A DNA stretch of 64,000 nucleotides, taken from Candidatus Gastranaerophilales bacterium. GTDB lineage: Bacteria; Cyanobacteriota; Vampirovibrionia; Gastranaerophilales; Gastranaerophilaceae. The stretch's first letter is position 1; each line of letters begins with the position of its first letter. The position numbers and the translations under genes are program-made. The notes beneath the pieces are model-generated. The model made no database searches, had not been told where the DNA came from, and saw only the letters and a program-made list of their open reading frames with translations. The DNA lies in NCBI GenBank assembly GCA_944323255.1, contig CALURU010000013.1:1-64000 (forward strand), read 5' to 3'. Below, in pieces: positions 44,120 to 51,798 of this stretch.

Positions 44120-44975
44120 TTTAGTTGATAAATCTCTGGACAAATATATGCCGGTATGCTATCCGGAAGATATTTTTAAAGCTATGAAATATACCCTTAT
44201 GCTTCCGGGAAAACGCTTGCGTCCGGTTATGTGTTTGGAAACGGCAAGAATATTGGGAGCTGATATAAATAACGTTCTTCCTTCGGCGTGTGCTATTGAA
44301 ATGCTTCACGTACAGAGTTTAATTCATGATGATCTTCCGTGTATGGATAATGATGATTTTAGGCGTGGTAAACCCTCTAATCACAAAGTTTTTGGTGAAG
44401 CAAATGCAGTTCTTGCAGGCGATGCTCTTTTGACATTTGCTCCTCAGTTAATAATTGAAAAATCAACAGGGCTTTCTGTAGAACAAGTTGTAAGGATTTT
44501 GCATGAATATACAAAATTTGCAGGAGCGTACGGACTTATAGCCGGTCAGGTTGTGGATATAGAATCAGAAGGGGGAAAGTTTGTAAAATCGCCGGAAGAA
44601 ACACTGGATTTTATTCATTTGAATAAAACCGCAGTTTTGTTCCGTCTTGCTGTCAGAATTGGTGCAATTGCAGCAAATGCAGATGAAGAAACAATAGAAG
44701 AGTTTGATAACTTTGCAAAAAAATTCGGACTGGCATTCCAAATTTATGACGATATTATGGATGAAATATCTTCTTTTGAAGAGCTCGGAAAAACTGTAGG
44801 CAAAGATAAAAATAGCGGAAAGTTGACTTATGTTTCGCTTTACGGCTTAGGCGAAGCTGAAAAAAGGTTCGAGAATTTGATAAAAGAATGTTATGGTATA
44901 ATAGAAAAGTACCATTCAAGAGTATTAGAAGAGATACTAGAAAAGTTGGACAACAGAATTAGGAGTGATAAATGA
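44103..44975 (+). CDS. polyprenyl (probably geranylgeranyl) diphosphate synthase
   Basis: 290 residues of the IspA/CrtE family. First Asp-rich motif D76-D77-LPCM-D82 within LIHDDLPCMDNDDFRRGKPSN; second YDDIMDE. The residue five before the first motif is Gln (HVQSLIHDD), not the aromatic residue that limits farnesyl synthases to C15, and the stretch RRGKPSNHKVFGEANAVLAG resembles cyanobacterial CrtE; a C20 product is therefore inferred. It supplies precursors for isoprenoid chains. Start ATG 44103 has AAGGA 8 bases upstream; ATG 44094 is less well placed. Confidence 0.9.
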   Translation: MKELIDLVDKSLDKYMPVCYPEDIFKAMKYTLMLPGKRLRPVMCLETARILGADINNVLPSACAIEMLHVQSLIHDDLPCMDNDDFRRGKPSNHKVFGEANAVLAGDALLTFAPQLIIEKSTGLSVEQVVRILHEYTKFAGAYGLIAGQVVDIESEGGKFVKSPEETLDFIHLNKTAVLFRLAVRIGAIAANADEETIEEFDNFAKKFGLAFQIYDDIMDEISSFEELGKTVGKDKNSGKLTYVSLYGLGEAEKRFENLIKECYGIIEKYHSRVLEEILEKLDNRIRSDK

Positions 44976-45436
44976 ACCTGGGAGAAATATACGGAACCGG
45001 ATATGAAGTTATATTTATAGCTTTTTCGGGAATTGTAGTAGCTCAAATAGTAAAATGTTTTTTACATCTTATCGTAAAAAGAAGTTTAGATTTGAGGCTG
45101 TTTACGACAACCGGTGGTATGCCGAGTTCTCATTCTGCCGGTGTTATGGGGCTTTCAACTGCTGTAGGTTTAATTCGAGGGTTTGATTCAATAGAATTTG
45201 CGATAGCCCTCGGGTATGCATTTATTGTAATGTATGATGCTGCAGGTGTGAGGCGTGCAGCAGGTAAACAGGCCGCTTGCTTAAATAAAATCATAATGGA
45301 TTTATACAAACAGGATCTGGCAGAAGCCGGAGGAAAATTAAAAGAACTTTTGGGGCATACGCCTATGCAGGTTTTCGTAGGTGCAATTTTCGGTGTTTTG
45401 TACGCTTTCTTTATTCACTACAAGGTTTTGTGTTAA
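44972..45436 (+). CDS. divergent PAP2-family membrane protein (DUF212)
   Basis: 154 residues with about four membrane segments. GGMPSSHSAGVMGLSTAVGL and YAFIVMYDAAGVRRAAGKQA are the DUF212 hallmarks; SSHS and the Asp/Arg pair echo the phosphatase motifs of PAP2 enzymes. It overlaps the prenyl synthase gene by 4 bases, which supports action on a prenyl diphosphate; this is inference. Confidence 0.9.
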   Translation: MNLGEIYGTGYEVIFIAFSGIVVAQIVKCFLHLIVKRSLDLRLFTTTGGMPSSHSAGVMGLSTAVGLIRGFDSIEFAIALGYAFIVMYDAAGVRRAAGKQAACLNKIIMDLYKQDLAEAGGKLKELLGHTPMQVFVGAIFGVLYAFFIHYKVLC

Positions 45437-45450
45437 TCTCGCAGGTTTTA

Positions 45451-45583
45451 GTCAATGTCGGCTTGGTAAAGCCGACCTACTACTATTTATTATTTTATAA
45501 ATTGTTTATGTTTATATAAAAACAATTAATAAACAAATGTTATATTAAACAATATAGGTCGGCTTTAGTAAGCCGACATTAAC
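45451..45583. repeat. 133 bp paired-palindrome element, copy 3
   Basis: Left arm 45451-45480 (GTCAATGTCGGCTTGGTAAA...CCGACCTAC), right arm 45554-45583 (ATAGGTCGGCTTTAGTAAGC...GACATTAAC), AT-rich centre of 73 bases. Same layout as 21956-22091 and 40302-40437. Confidence 0.8.
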
Positions 45584-45795
45584 TAAAAACTATTTTATCT
45601 CTTTACAAAAATTTACACAACTTATCCGGTCATGCTTGCAATTAAAACAAATTTGTATTAATATTTTTATGTCAGAAAGTAACCCACAATTAAATATTCT
45701 GTAAATGCCTGAAAAGGTGTTTTTAAGTGTTAGATATTTAATTGTTTAAATAAAAAAAGTAGAACTAGTTATATGTAAACAAAGAAAGGTTTAAC

Positions 45796-46440
45796 ATGTC
45801 AGAAGAAAAATTAGAGACACAAGTCGAAGAAACAGTAGAAACTGCTGCAGAAGAAGTTGTTGCAGAAACAGAGGCGGCAGCTGAAGAAGTTGTAACAGAA
45901 GTTCCTGCAAAAAAACAACGCAGCAGAAAGAAAAAAGTAGAAACACAGGAAGCAAAACCTGAATCAGAATGGAAAGAACAGGTTGTTCAAATCCGTCGTG
46001 TAACAAAAGTTGTAAAGGGCGGTAAGAAATTAAGCTTTAGAGCAATTGTTATTGTAGGAAACCAAAAAGGACAGGTTGGTGTAGGCTGTGCTAAAGCTTC
46101 AGAAGTTATTATTGCTATACAAAAAGCAATTGCAGATGGGAGAAAGAATCTTATTACAGTACCTATTTTCAAAACAACAATTCCTCACCCGATTACGGGA
46201 CGTTCAGGTGCAGGTGCTGTAATGTTAAGACCGGCATCTCAAGGTACGGGTATTATTGCAGGTGGTGCTGTTCGTTCAGTTCTTGAACTTGCAGGTATTG
46301 AAAACATACTTTCAAAATCTTTAGGTTCAAAATCACCTCTTAACGCTGCAAATGCTACATTAGAAGCTCTTAAATCTTTAAGACCTTTCAATGAAGTTGC
46401 TAAAAAACGCGGCTTAACAATGGCTGAATTATTAAACTAG
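45796..46440 (+). CDS. rpsE: 30S ribosomal protein S5 with N-terminal acidic extension
   Basis: 214 residues against 167 in E. coli. The S5 fold starts near residue 56 ([21 protein letters not shown]) and includes [42 protein letters not shown] and [14 protein letters not shown]. The extra 55 residues are Glu/Ala/Val-rich then basic (KKQRSRKKK). First gene of a four-gene piece of the spc operon, here detached from rplR and the upstream genes. Ribosome site AAAGAAAGG. Confidence 0.96.
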   Translation: MSEEKLETQVEETVETAAEEVVAETEAAAEEVVTEVPAKKQRSRKKKVETQEAKPESEWKEQVVQIRRVTKVVKGGKKLSFRAIVIVGNQKGQVGVGCAKASEVIIAIQKAIADGRKNLITVPIFKTTIPHPITGRSGAGAVMLRPASQGTGIIAGGAVRSVLELAGIENILSKSLGSKSPLNAANATLEALKSLRPFNEVAKKRGLTMAELLN

Positions 46441-46506
46441 TAGGCTATTCAAGTTATTAGCTTAAAATGAAATAATAAAATAATAAATTATAAAAAGGAT
46501 AAAAAA

Positions 46507-46692
46507 ATGGCAGAAACAAAACAAATAAAAATAAAACTTGTAAGAAGTTTAATCGGCTGTTCAGAAGCACAGCGTAAAGTTGCCCAGGCATTGGGTTTAA
46601 AGAAAACTGATCAGATTGTAGAACACCACAATACTCCTACAATTATGGGTATGGTAAACAAGATTTCTCATCTTGTAAAAGTAGTTGATTAG
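46507..46692 (+). CDS. rpmD: 50S ribosomal protein L30
   Basis: 61 residues, the normal size of bacterial L30. IKIKLVRSLIGCSEAQRKVAQALGLKKTDQIVEHHNTPTIMGMVNKISHLVKVV matches the family over its whole length. It sits between rpsE and rplO as in the standard spc operon, with AAAAGGAT as ribosome site. The spacer to rplO holds an inverted GTGACTRA repeat. Confidence 0.96.
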   Translation: MAETKQIKIKLVRSLIGCSEAQRKVAQALGLKKTDQIVEHHNTPTIMGMVNKISHLVKVVD

Positions 46693-46693
46693 A

Positions 46694-46768
46694 AGTGACT
46701 GAGTGACTAAGTGACAAAGTGACTGAGTTAATTACTTAATCACTTATTCACCTAATCACTTAGTCACC
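46694..46768. repeat. inverted GTGACTRA-type repeat between rpmD and rplO
   Basis: GTGACTGAGTGACTAAGTGA (46695 on) and further iterations face AATCACTTAGTCACC (to 46768). The halves can form a long stem inside the polycistronic message. The layout resembles 29796-29879 in the mla operon, though the repeated octamer is different. Confidence 0.75.
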
Positions 46769-46792
46769 TTCGGAATGAAAGGAATAATAAAA

Positions 46793-47242
46793 ATGACAAA
46801 TATAACATTAGAAGATTTGAGACCTGCAGAAGGTGCAACCGGCAAGTCAAAAAGAGTAGGCAGAGGCCGTTCATCAGGACATGGAAAAACATCTTGTCGT
46901 GGTCATAACGGTGAAGGACAACGTTCAGGCAGAACTTCAAAGAGAGGTTTTGAAGGCGGTCAGATGCCAGCATACAGAAGATTACCTAAATTAAAAGGTT
47001 TTCAGGTTATTAATAAGAGAAATTATGCTCAATTTAATGTTGGCAGATTAGCTGATTTGAAAGTTGATGTAATTTCTCTTGAATCATTAAAGGAAATCAA
47101 GAAGGTTCATCCTTCCTGCGATGGCTTGAGAATATTGGGCGGTGGAGAAATCAAAAAAGCAGTTACAGTAAAAGCTTGCTATGTAACTCCATCAGCAAAA
47201 GAAAAAATCGAAGCAGCAGGCGGAAAGGTTGAATTAGTATAA
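46793..47242 (+). CDS. rplO: 50S ribosomal protein L15
   Basis: 149 residues, normal for L15. ITLEDLRPAEGATGKSKRVGRGRSSGHGKTSCRGHNGEGQRSG, then RRLPKLKGF and the C-terminal VKACYVTPSAKEKIEAAGGKVELV. I start at ATG 46793 after AAAGGA; an ATG at 46775 would put that site inside the gene. Its stop overlaps the secY start by one base (TAATG). Confidence 0.97.
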   Translation: MTNITLEDLRPAEGATGKSKRVGRGRSSGHGKTSCRGHNGEGQRSGRTSKRGFEGGQMPAYRRLPKLKGFQVINKRNYAQFNVGRLADLKVDVISLESLKEIKKVHPSCDGLRILGGGEIKKAVTVKACYVTPSAKEKIEAAGGKVELV

Positions 47243-48579
47243 TGACAGGCGGAATGAGAATGCCAACAACGGCAGATTTAATGTCTATGTGGAATGCATC
47301 AGGTTTAAAAGAAAAGATGATTTTTACTTTTCTAATGCTTGTTCTATTCCGTCTGGGCATTCATTTGCCGGTATATGGAATAAATAATGAAATCTTCTCA
47401 AATATAGCATCCGGAAATAATATTTTAGGATTCTTAGATTTATTTGCCGGTGGCGCATTAAGAAAGGTTTCAATTTTTGCACTGGGTATCGGACCATATA
47501 TTACTTCCTCAATTATTATGCAGTTGATGGCGGTAATAATACCGGCACTGGAGAAATTGCAGAAAGAAGATGGTGAAGCTGGACGCCGTAAACTTTCACA
47601 GTATACGAGAATATTTACTGTAGTTTTGGCAGCTTTTCAGGGTATTATCTTTATGACATACCTTGCGCATCTTCCGGGTTCAATAGCTCCCGGGCTTAGT
47701 CACACAATGTTTTATGTTTCATCTGTAATAACATTAACAGCAGGTTCAGTGCTTGTAATGTGGATGTCAGAGCTGATAACGGAAAAAGGTATTGGAAACG
47801 GAGGTTCTTTAATAATTTTTGTAGGTATATTATCAGGGATTCCTCTTTATTCTGCAAATACCTGGCAGATGGTGGCGCATGATACGATGCTTATGTGGGG
47901 ACTTGTACTTTTGCTTACAATTTTCTTTGTTACAATGATATTTATTGTAATTATGCAGGAAGCTGTAAGAAAAGTTATTATAGTTAACCCTAAAAGACAG
48001 GTAGGCAATAAGGTCTATGGCGGGGTAAATACATTTATTCCGTTTAAGCTGAACCCGGGTGGTGTAATGCCTATTATCTTTGCGGTTGCAATTCTTTTAT
48101 TCCCATCCACTATATTGAGTCTAGTCGGTCAGGCAAATCTACCGGCAGGCTGGGTACAGGATATGGTTCTGGTTTTGAATAAAATTTTCAATCCGAGCGG
48201 TTTGACGTATTATGCTATATATTTTGTGATGATTGTTGGTTTAACATTCTTCTATGCATCAATTATGCCTAATATGCAGCCACGGGAAATTGCAGATAAC
48301 TTAAAGAAGTATGGCTCATCAATTCCGGGTATTAAACCAGGTAAACCGACTGCCGATGCTCTCGATAATATTTTGACTAAAACAACCTTTATCGGAGCTT
48401 TGGGACTTGGTATAATTGCACTGGTTCCGGCTTTTGCAAGTTATATAACAAGAATTACCACTCTGCAAGGTATTGGAGCAACTTCTCTTATAATCATGGT
48501 TGGTGTTGCGCTTGATTTAATTAATCAGGTCAGAACGCACTTGCTTGCAAGAAACTACGAAACATTCCTAAAAGAGTAA
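47242..48579 (+). CDS. secY: preprotein translocase subunit SecY
   Basis: 445 residues with ten membrane segments. MIFTFLMLVLFRLGIHLPVYGI, LDLFAGGALRKVSIFALGIGPYITSSIIMQL (plug and TM2), ERKDGEAGRRKLSQYTR-type loop (KEDGEAGRRKLSQYTR) and PGGVMPIIFAVAILLFP are typical. It is the channel for Sec export, which the signal-peptide proteins in this window would use. Standard position after rplO, but no adk, map or infA follows; a terminator ends the operon. Confidence 0.98.
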   Translation: MTGGMRMPTTADLMSMWNASGLKEKMIFTFLMLVLFRLGIHLPVYGINNEIFSNIASGNNILGFLDLFAGGALRKVSIFALGIGPYITSSIIMQLMAVIIPALEKLQKEDGEAGRRKLSQYTRIFTVVLAAFQGIIFMTYLAHLPGSIAPGLSHTMFYVSSVITLTAGSVLVMWMSELITEKGIGNGGSLIIFVGILSGIPLYSANTWQMVAHDTMLMWGLVLLLTIFFVTMIFIVIMQEAVRKVIIVNPKRQVGNKVYGGVNTFIPFKLNPGGVMPIIFAVAILLFPSTILSLVGQANLPAGWVQDMVLVLNKIFNPSGLTYYAIYFVMIVGLTFFYASIMPNMQPREIADNLKKYGSSIPGIKPGKPTADALDNILTKTTFIGALGLGIIALVPAFASYITRITTLQGIGATSLIIMVGVALDLINQVRTHLLARNYETFLKE

Positions 48580-48599
48580 TGATATTATGTTTAATAAAA

Positions 48600-48633
48600 T
48601 AAAAACCCTTTAGAAATAATCTAAAGGGTTTTT
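48600..48633. terminator. terminator after secY
   Basis: AAAAACCCTTTAGA pairs with TCTAAAGGGTTTTT around AATAA; symmetrical, so it also ends the convergent YkgJ-family gene. Confidence 0.9.
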
Positions 48634-49127
48634 ATTTTTATCCAGTCATAGAGATTTCTTATTTCTCCGTAGTCAAAATCTTTCAGTACATTAGGAGTAT
48701 CAAGATTTTCAAGAACCGGATTAATTGTAATTTCACCATTATTATAGCAATCCGAGTAGTTTTTATTAAAATTTACACAATAAGGTACTTTAACTTTATT
48801 GTCATTACACAGATATGCAAGTCCGTGAACTCTGCAAACAATAGGACGATAAGGATAAATAGAACATTGATTTTGTATAAGAAACGGGCATTTTTCGCCT
48901 CTGGTAAATGATTTTATATTATTTTGAACCATTTTTTTAATATCATTATCCAGCTTTATGTACCCTTGCATCACGTATTCAAGTTCAATCTGGGAAAGCG
49001 GATAATCTCCCTTTTCGCAGCAAGATGAACAGCCAATAATGCAGTGGATATGTTTTTTATGAGAATTAAAGTAATTTTCTAATTTTAAATCAAAGTTTTT
49101 CAGGAAATCTTTATAATTTTGATTCAT
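48621..49127 (-). CDS. YkgJ-family cysteine cluster protein
   Basis: 168 residues. Cys pattern C-x3-C-x2-CC (CIIGCSSCCEKG) near residue 30 with later CPFLIQNQCSIYPYRPIVCRVHG is the YkgJ/UPF0153 signature, a putative zinc- or iron-chelating domain. Function of the family is unknown. I start at ATG 49127, 7 bases after the stop of the upstream gene; an ATG at 49196 would overlap that gene by 62 bases. Its 3' end runs into the terminator stem. Confidence 0.82.
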   Translation of the reverse strand: MNQNYKDFLKNFDLKLENYFNSHKKHIHCIIGCSSCCEKGDYPLSQIELEYVMQGYIKLDNDIKKMVQNNIKSFTRGEKCPFLIQNQCSIYPYRPIVCRVHGLAYLCNDNKVKVPYCVNFNKNYSDCYNNGEITINPVLENLDTPNVLKDFDYGEIRNLYDWIKIKTL

Positions 49128-49134
49128 AATAAAA

Positions 49135-49761
49135 TTAACGTTTGCTTCTAAATCTTGCCCAGAAGCTTTTAGAAGCATGACTTTCAAGTTGTTCAATTCT
49201 TTGAGAAAGTTCTTTGTTATGTTCTAAAAGTTCTTTTACCTGTTTTGCAAGAATTTCATTATCTCTCTTGTAGCCTCCAGCTTCAATTAGTCTGGTTGCC
49301 ATATCCGAGTTTGTAATATCATCACTGATTTTTTTAGCAACGGCTTCTGCTAGCATTTGCAATGTTTGGCTTGAAACATCCAGAGTAAAGCTTTTGCCTT
49401 GAGGAATAATTTCAGGGGAAGCTTCTTCTTTAAGAGTTATCTCTGTTGAGTTGTGATTTTCATTTGTAGTGTCATTTAGAATAACCGGCTGTATAGGTTT
49501 AACAGGTTCTTCGTTTTTTTCAACCTTTGCTTCCATTCTGGAGAGTTTGGCAATAATTTGGTCGTCACTATATCCTTGTGCTTTTAGTGAGATTCCTTTT
49601 TTAATTTTTTCAAGAGCGAGGTCATCATAGAATTCAAGTCCGTCCTCATCTTCGTAGATTGATTCAATCTTCCAATCTTCAAGAAACAAATCAAGCGAAT
49701 GATTATCTATATAATAATTTTCAGCATTTAAATTTTTTAAAATTGATTCTCTGTTAAACAT
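49135..49761 (-). CDS. MerR-like HTH protein with C-terminal coiled coil
   Basis: 208 residues. The N-terminal 75 residues (LDLFLEDWKIESIYEDEDGLEFYDDLALEKIKKGISLKAQGYSDDQIIAKL) look like a degenerate MerR-type winged helix. A Glu/Asn/Pro-rich linker follows (about 78-125), then helical VSSQTLQMLAEAVAKKI and a coiled coil (about 165-200; VKELLEHNKELSQRIEQLE). I do not know the family. A DNA-binding adaptor is inferred. It lies 39 bases after smpB on the same strand, with GAGGAA before the ATG. Confidence 0.7.
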   Translation of the reverse strand: MFNRESILKNLNAENYYIDNHSLDLFLEDWKIESIYEDEDGLEFYDDLALEKIKKGISLKAQGYSDDQIIAKLSRMEAKVEKNEEPVKPIQPVILNDTTNENHNSTEITLKEEASPEIIPQGKSFTLDVSSQTLQMLAEAVAKKISDDITNSDMATRLIEAGGYKRDNEILAKQVKELLEHNKELSQRIEQLESHASKSFWARFRSKR

Positions 49762-49800
49762 CCGCCATTCCTCTTTCTATAATAAATACACCATAACATT

Positions 49801-50247
49801 TTATCTTTTCATCAATCGGGCAATATCTCTGTCTTGCGTTTTCTTGGTAATAGTTTCTCTTTTGTCATAAAGTTTTTTACCTTTAGCCAACCCCAGCTCT
49901 ATTTTAGCAAAACCATGCGTCAAAAACAATTCTAAAGGAACAATTGTTACACCGTCTTTTTTTACTTTGTCTTGAATTTTAAGTATTTCTCTTTTTTGCA
50001 GAAGGAGTTTTCTCACCCTGTCCGGCTTGTGGTTAAAGCGGTTTCCCTGTTCATATGGTGAGATATGCATTCCGTATAAAAAGACTTCATTATCTTCAAC
50101 TTTCGCAAAAGAGTCTTTAAGGTTAATAGTACCTTTACGTATGGATTTAATTTCAGTTCCGGTTAAAACTATCCCTGCGATAAATTTGTCGAAGATTAAG
50201 AAATCGTGAAAAGCTTTTCTGTTTGTAGAGATTACTTTTTTGTCCAT
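49801..50247 (-). CDS. smpB: SsrA-binding protein
   Basis: 148 residues, complete SmpB. ISTNRKAFHDFLIFDKFIAGIVLTGTEIKSIRKGTINLKDSFAKVEDNEVFLYGMHISPYEQG and the basic C-terminal tail (YDKRETITKKTQDRDIARLMKR) that reads the empty mRNA channel. It works with tmRNA in trans-translation; I saw no ssrA gene in the window. First gene of an apparent operon with the two following genes. Confidence 0.96.
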   Translation of the reverse strand: MDKKVISTNRKAFHDFLIFDKFIAGIVLTGTEIKSIRKGTINLKDSFAKVEDNEVFLYGMHISPYEQGNRFNHKPDRVRKLLLQKREILKIQDKVKKDGVTIVPLELFLTHGFAKIELGLAKGKKLYDKRETITKKTQDRDIARLMKR

Positions 50248-50940
50248 AAGTGTATTATAGTTGAAAATTTGGCTCTTGTATAGTCTATGAACGAGAATTA
50301 GTTGTACATAAGTGTGAAGTTTTGTAAATTTTTTTTAGAAAAAGGTGTTACTGGAATAGCTGCATGTGGAATATATACTATATAATAGTACAAGGATATG
50401 TTATCAGAATGGAATTAATGGTAGACTTGGCGGAAAATAAAAGTGCTTCAATGCATTCCCCGCAAGGTTTTCAGCTATTAGGGGGGGGGGTAAATGTCTT
50501 GGTTTGGTTGGTCGCCATCCCTCACCCCTTGAGGGAGAGGGAGCAGTCGTGCTCGAGCCGTGCGGCGAAAGCTACGAATGCGGGTGTGGGGGTAACTCAA
50601 GAACACCTTCAATCCGCTCCACTTTGCTCAGGCAAGCTTTTCTCAGACACGCTCCCGCTATCGCTTCGAAAATCTTCCCCCCGCTCCGCTTCGCTTAAAC
50701 CTGACAAGCGTTACTTCCCCTCGCCCATTGAGTATACAATTGCGCAAAGACCATTCACGCCCAATGTGCTACGTCATTCTGAGTCCGATATCCATACAGG
50801 GGCGAAGAATCCCTAAAACTTTACAAAAAGGTGATTCTTCGGACTCATGCCCTCAAATAACGGTACGTTGGGAAGTCTTGCTACCCATCTCCCACAAAGA
50901 GCGAGGGGAAGAATTAACCAATCCAAAATATTTACCCCCC
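50248..50940. repeat. gene-free region with dispersed repeats and a G10 tract
   Basis: No supportable gene; the open frames here are repeat DNA. It holds a run of ten G (50481-50490) before TAAATGTCTTGG (degenerate GGGGTAAATGTATT repeat). A CCCTCACCCCTTGAGGGAGA-type element lies at 50518-50593 (second copy 58839-58914). An ACGCTCCCGCTATCGCTTCG stretch (50652-50671) resembles the core of 32957-33036. A TCATTCTGAG / GATTCTTCGGACTCA pair lies at 50773-50860. Confidence 0.65.
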
Positions 50941-51732
50941 TTAAAGAATTTTTCTCAAATTTTCGACCATTTTATCCGCTGTCGGGAGGCGTTTTTCGAT
51001 ATCGCCTACGGCGAGAGTTTTTACATCCTGCTCAAAATCTGACGGTAAAATTTTACAATTTTTGAGAGCGAATGGTATAAGTTTCTTTTCTCCAGGATTC
51101 AAAACTCTGTTTTTTGCAAAAATTGCATCAAAATAACTTGCAAGAAATGCTGCGCATCTGTGATTAATGCTTACAAAATCGAGGCGTTCTACAGCAGATG
51201 CTATCTGATCTCGATACGAAAACATAGCATCTTTAAGATACGCAAAATTCTTTTTGATGATATTTTCTGCCAATTTCTCCGGATAAGGAGTGTTAACTCT
51301 TTCTTTCACATCCTTTAACCAGCCGTTTTTGTCATAGAGAATTTCTGTTTTTTTAATATTATCCACAAAGCAGGTTGTGTAGCCTAAAGAAGCATTGTGT
51401 CCTTCCCAAACCCATTTTATATTTCCCTCTATAAACTCCGGATTGCGGTACATAATATCAATTGGTTTACCGGTTTCCCTTAGCCTGAAAGTGTCGCCGG
51501 TTTCAAAGTAGTGGTTATCAATCTCCGGTTTATCCGCATATTTTTCGGCAATTTTGCGTCTTTCTTCTACCGGAGGTTCAGATTTTCCATAAATGTAAAT
51601 GTCGTAGTCGGATTTATTATCTGCCGTTTGTGCGGTGGATGAACCGCCTAAGCCTATTGATTCGACCTCTTTAAACTTTTTATAATGTTCTACCATTTCC
51701 ATTAGGATTTCATGATTACGGTTGATTTGCAT
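50941..51732 (-). CDS. DUF4037-type nucleotidyltransferase
   Basis: 263 residues. The Pol-beta-type nucleotidyltransferase motif GGSSTAQTADNKSDYDIYIY has GGSS at 29-32 and metal-binding D42 and D44. The C-terminal half is helical (about 150-260) as in DUF4037 proteins. It could adenylylate an antibiotic, protein or small molecule, but no substrate is known. Its 3' end abuts the repeat region. Divergent from polA. No strong ribosome site beyond AAAGGAG. Confidence 0.82.
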   Translation of the reverse strand: MQINRNHEILMEMVEHYKKFKEVESIGLGGSSTAQTADNKSDYDIYIYGKSEPPVEERRKIAEKYADKPEIDNHYFETGDTFRLRETGKPIDIMYRNPEFIEGNIKWVWEGHNASLGYTTCFVDNIKKTEILYDKNGWLKDVKERVNTPYPEKLAENIIKKNFAYLKDAMFSYRDQIASAVERLDFVSINHRCAAFLASYFDAIFAKNRVLNPGEKKLIPFALKNCKILPSDFEQDVKTLAVGDIEKRLPTADKMVENLRKIL

Positions 51733-51764
51733 ATATACTCCTTTTTATTATTTTAACACAATCA

Positions 51765-51773
51765 TGGTATAAT
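51765..51773 (+). promoter_or_regulatory. extended -10 promoter of polA
   Basis: TG-G-TATAAT, a perfect extended -10 element, 25 bases upstream of the polA ATG; GGGAG ribosome site lies between. Confidence 0.65.
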
Positions 51774-51798
51774 ACTGTTTAACAGATGGGAGTATTAT

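Noticed and set aside
45669-45704. Eleven-codon open frame upstream of rpsE as a leader peptide
   Set aside because: No Shine-Dalgarno site and no attenuator-like hairpins around it.
49762-50500. tmRNA gene near smpB
   Set aside because: No tRNA-Ala-like ends or tag-coding frame could be found on either strand.
50364-50816. 150-residue open frame through the G10 tract
   Set aside because: Composed of dispersed repeat sequence; no ribosome site; product is low-complexity and unlike a protein.
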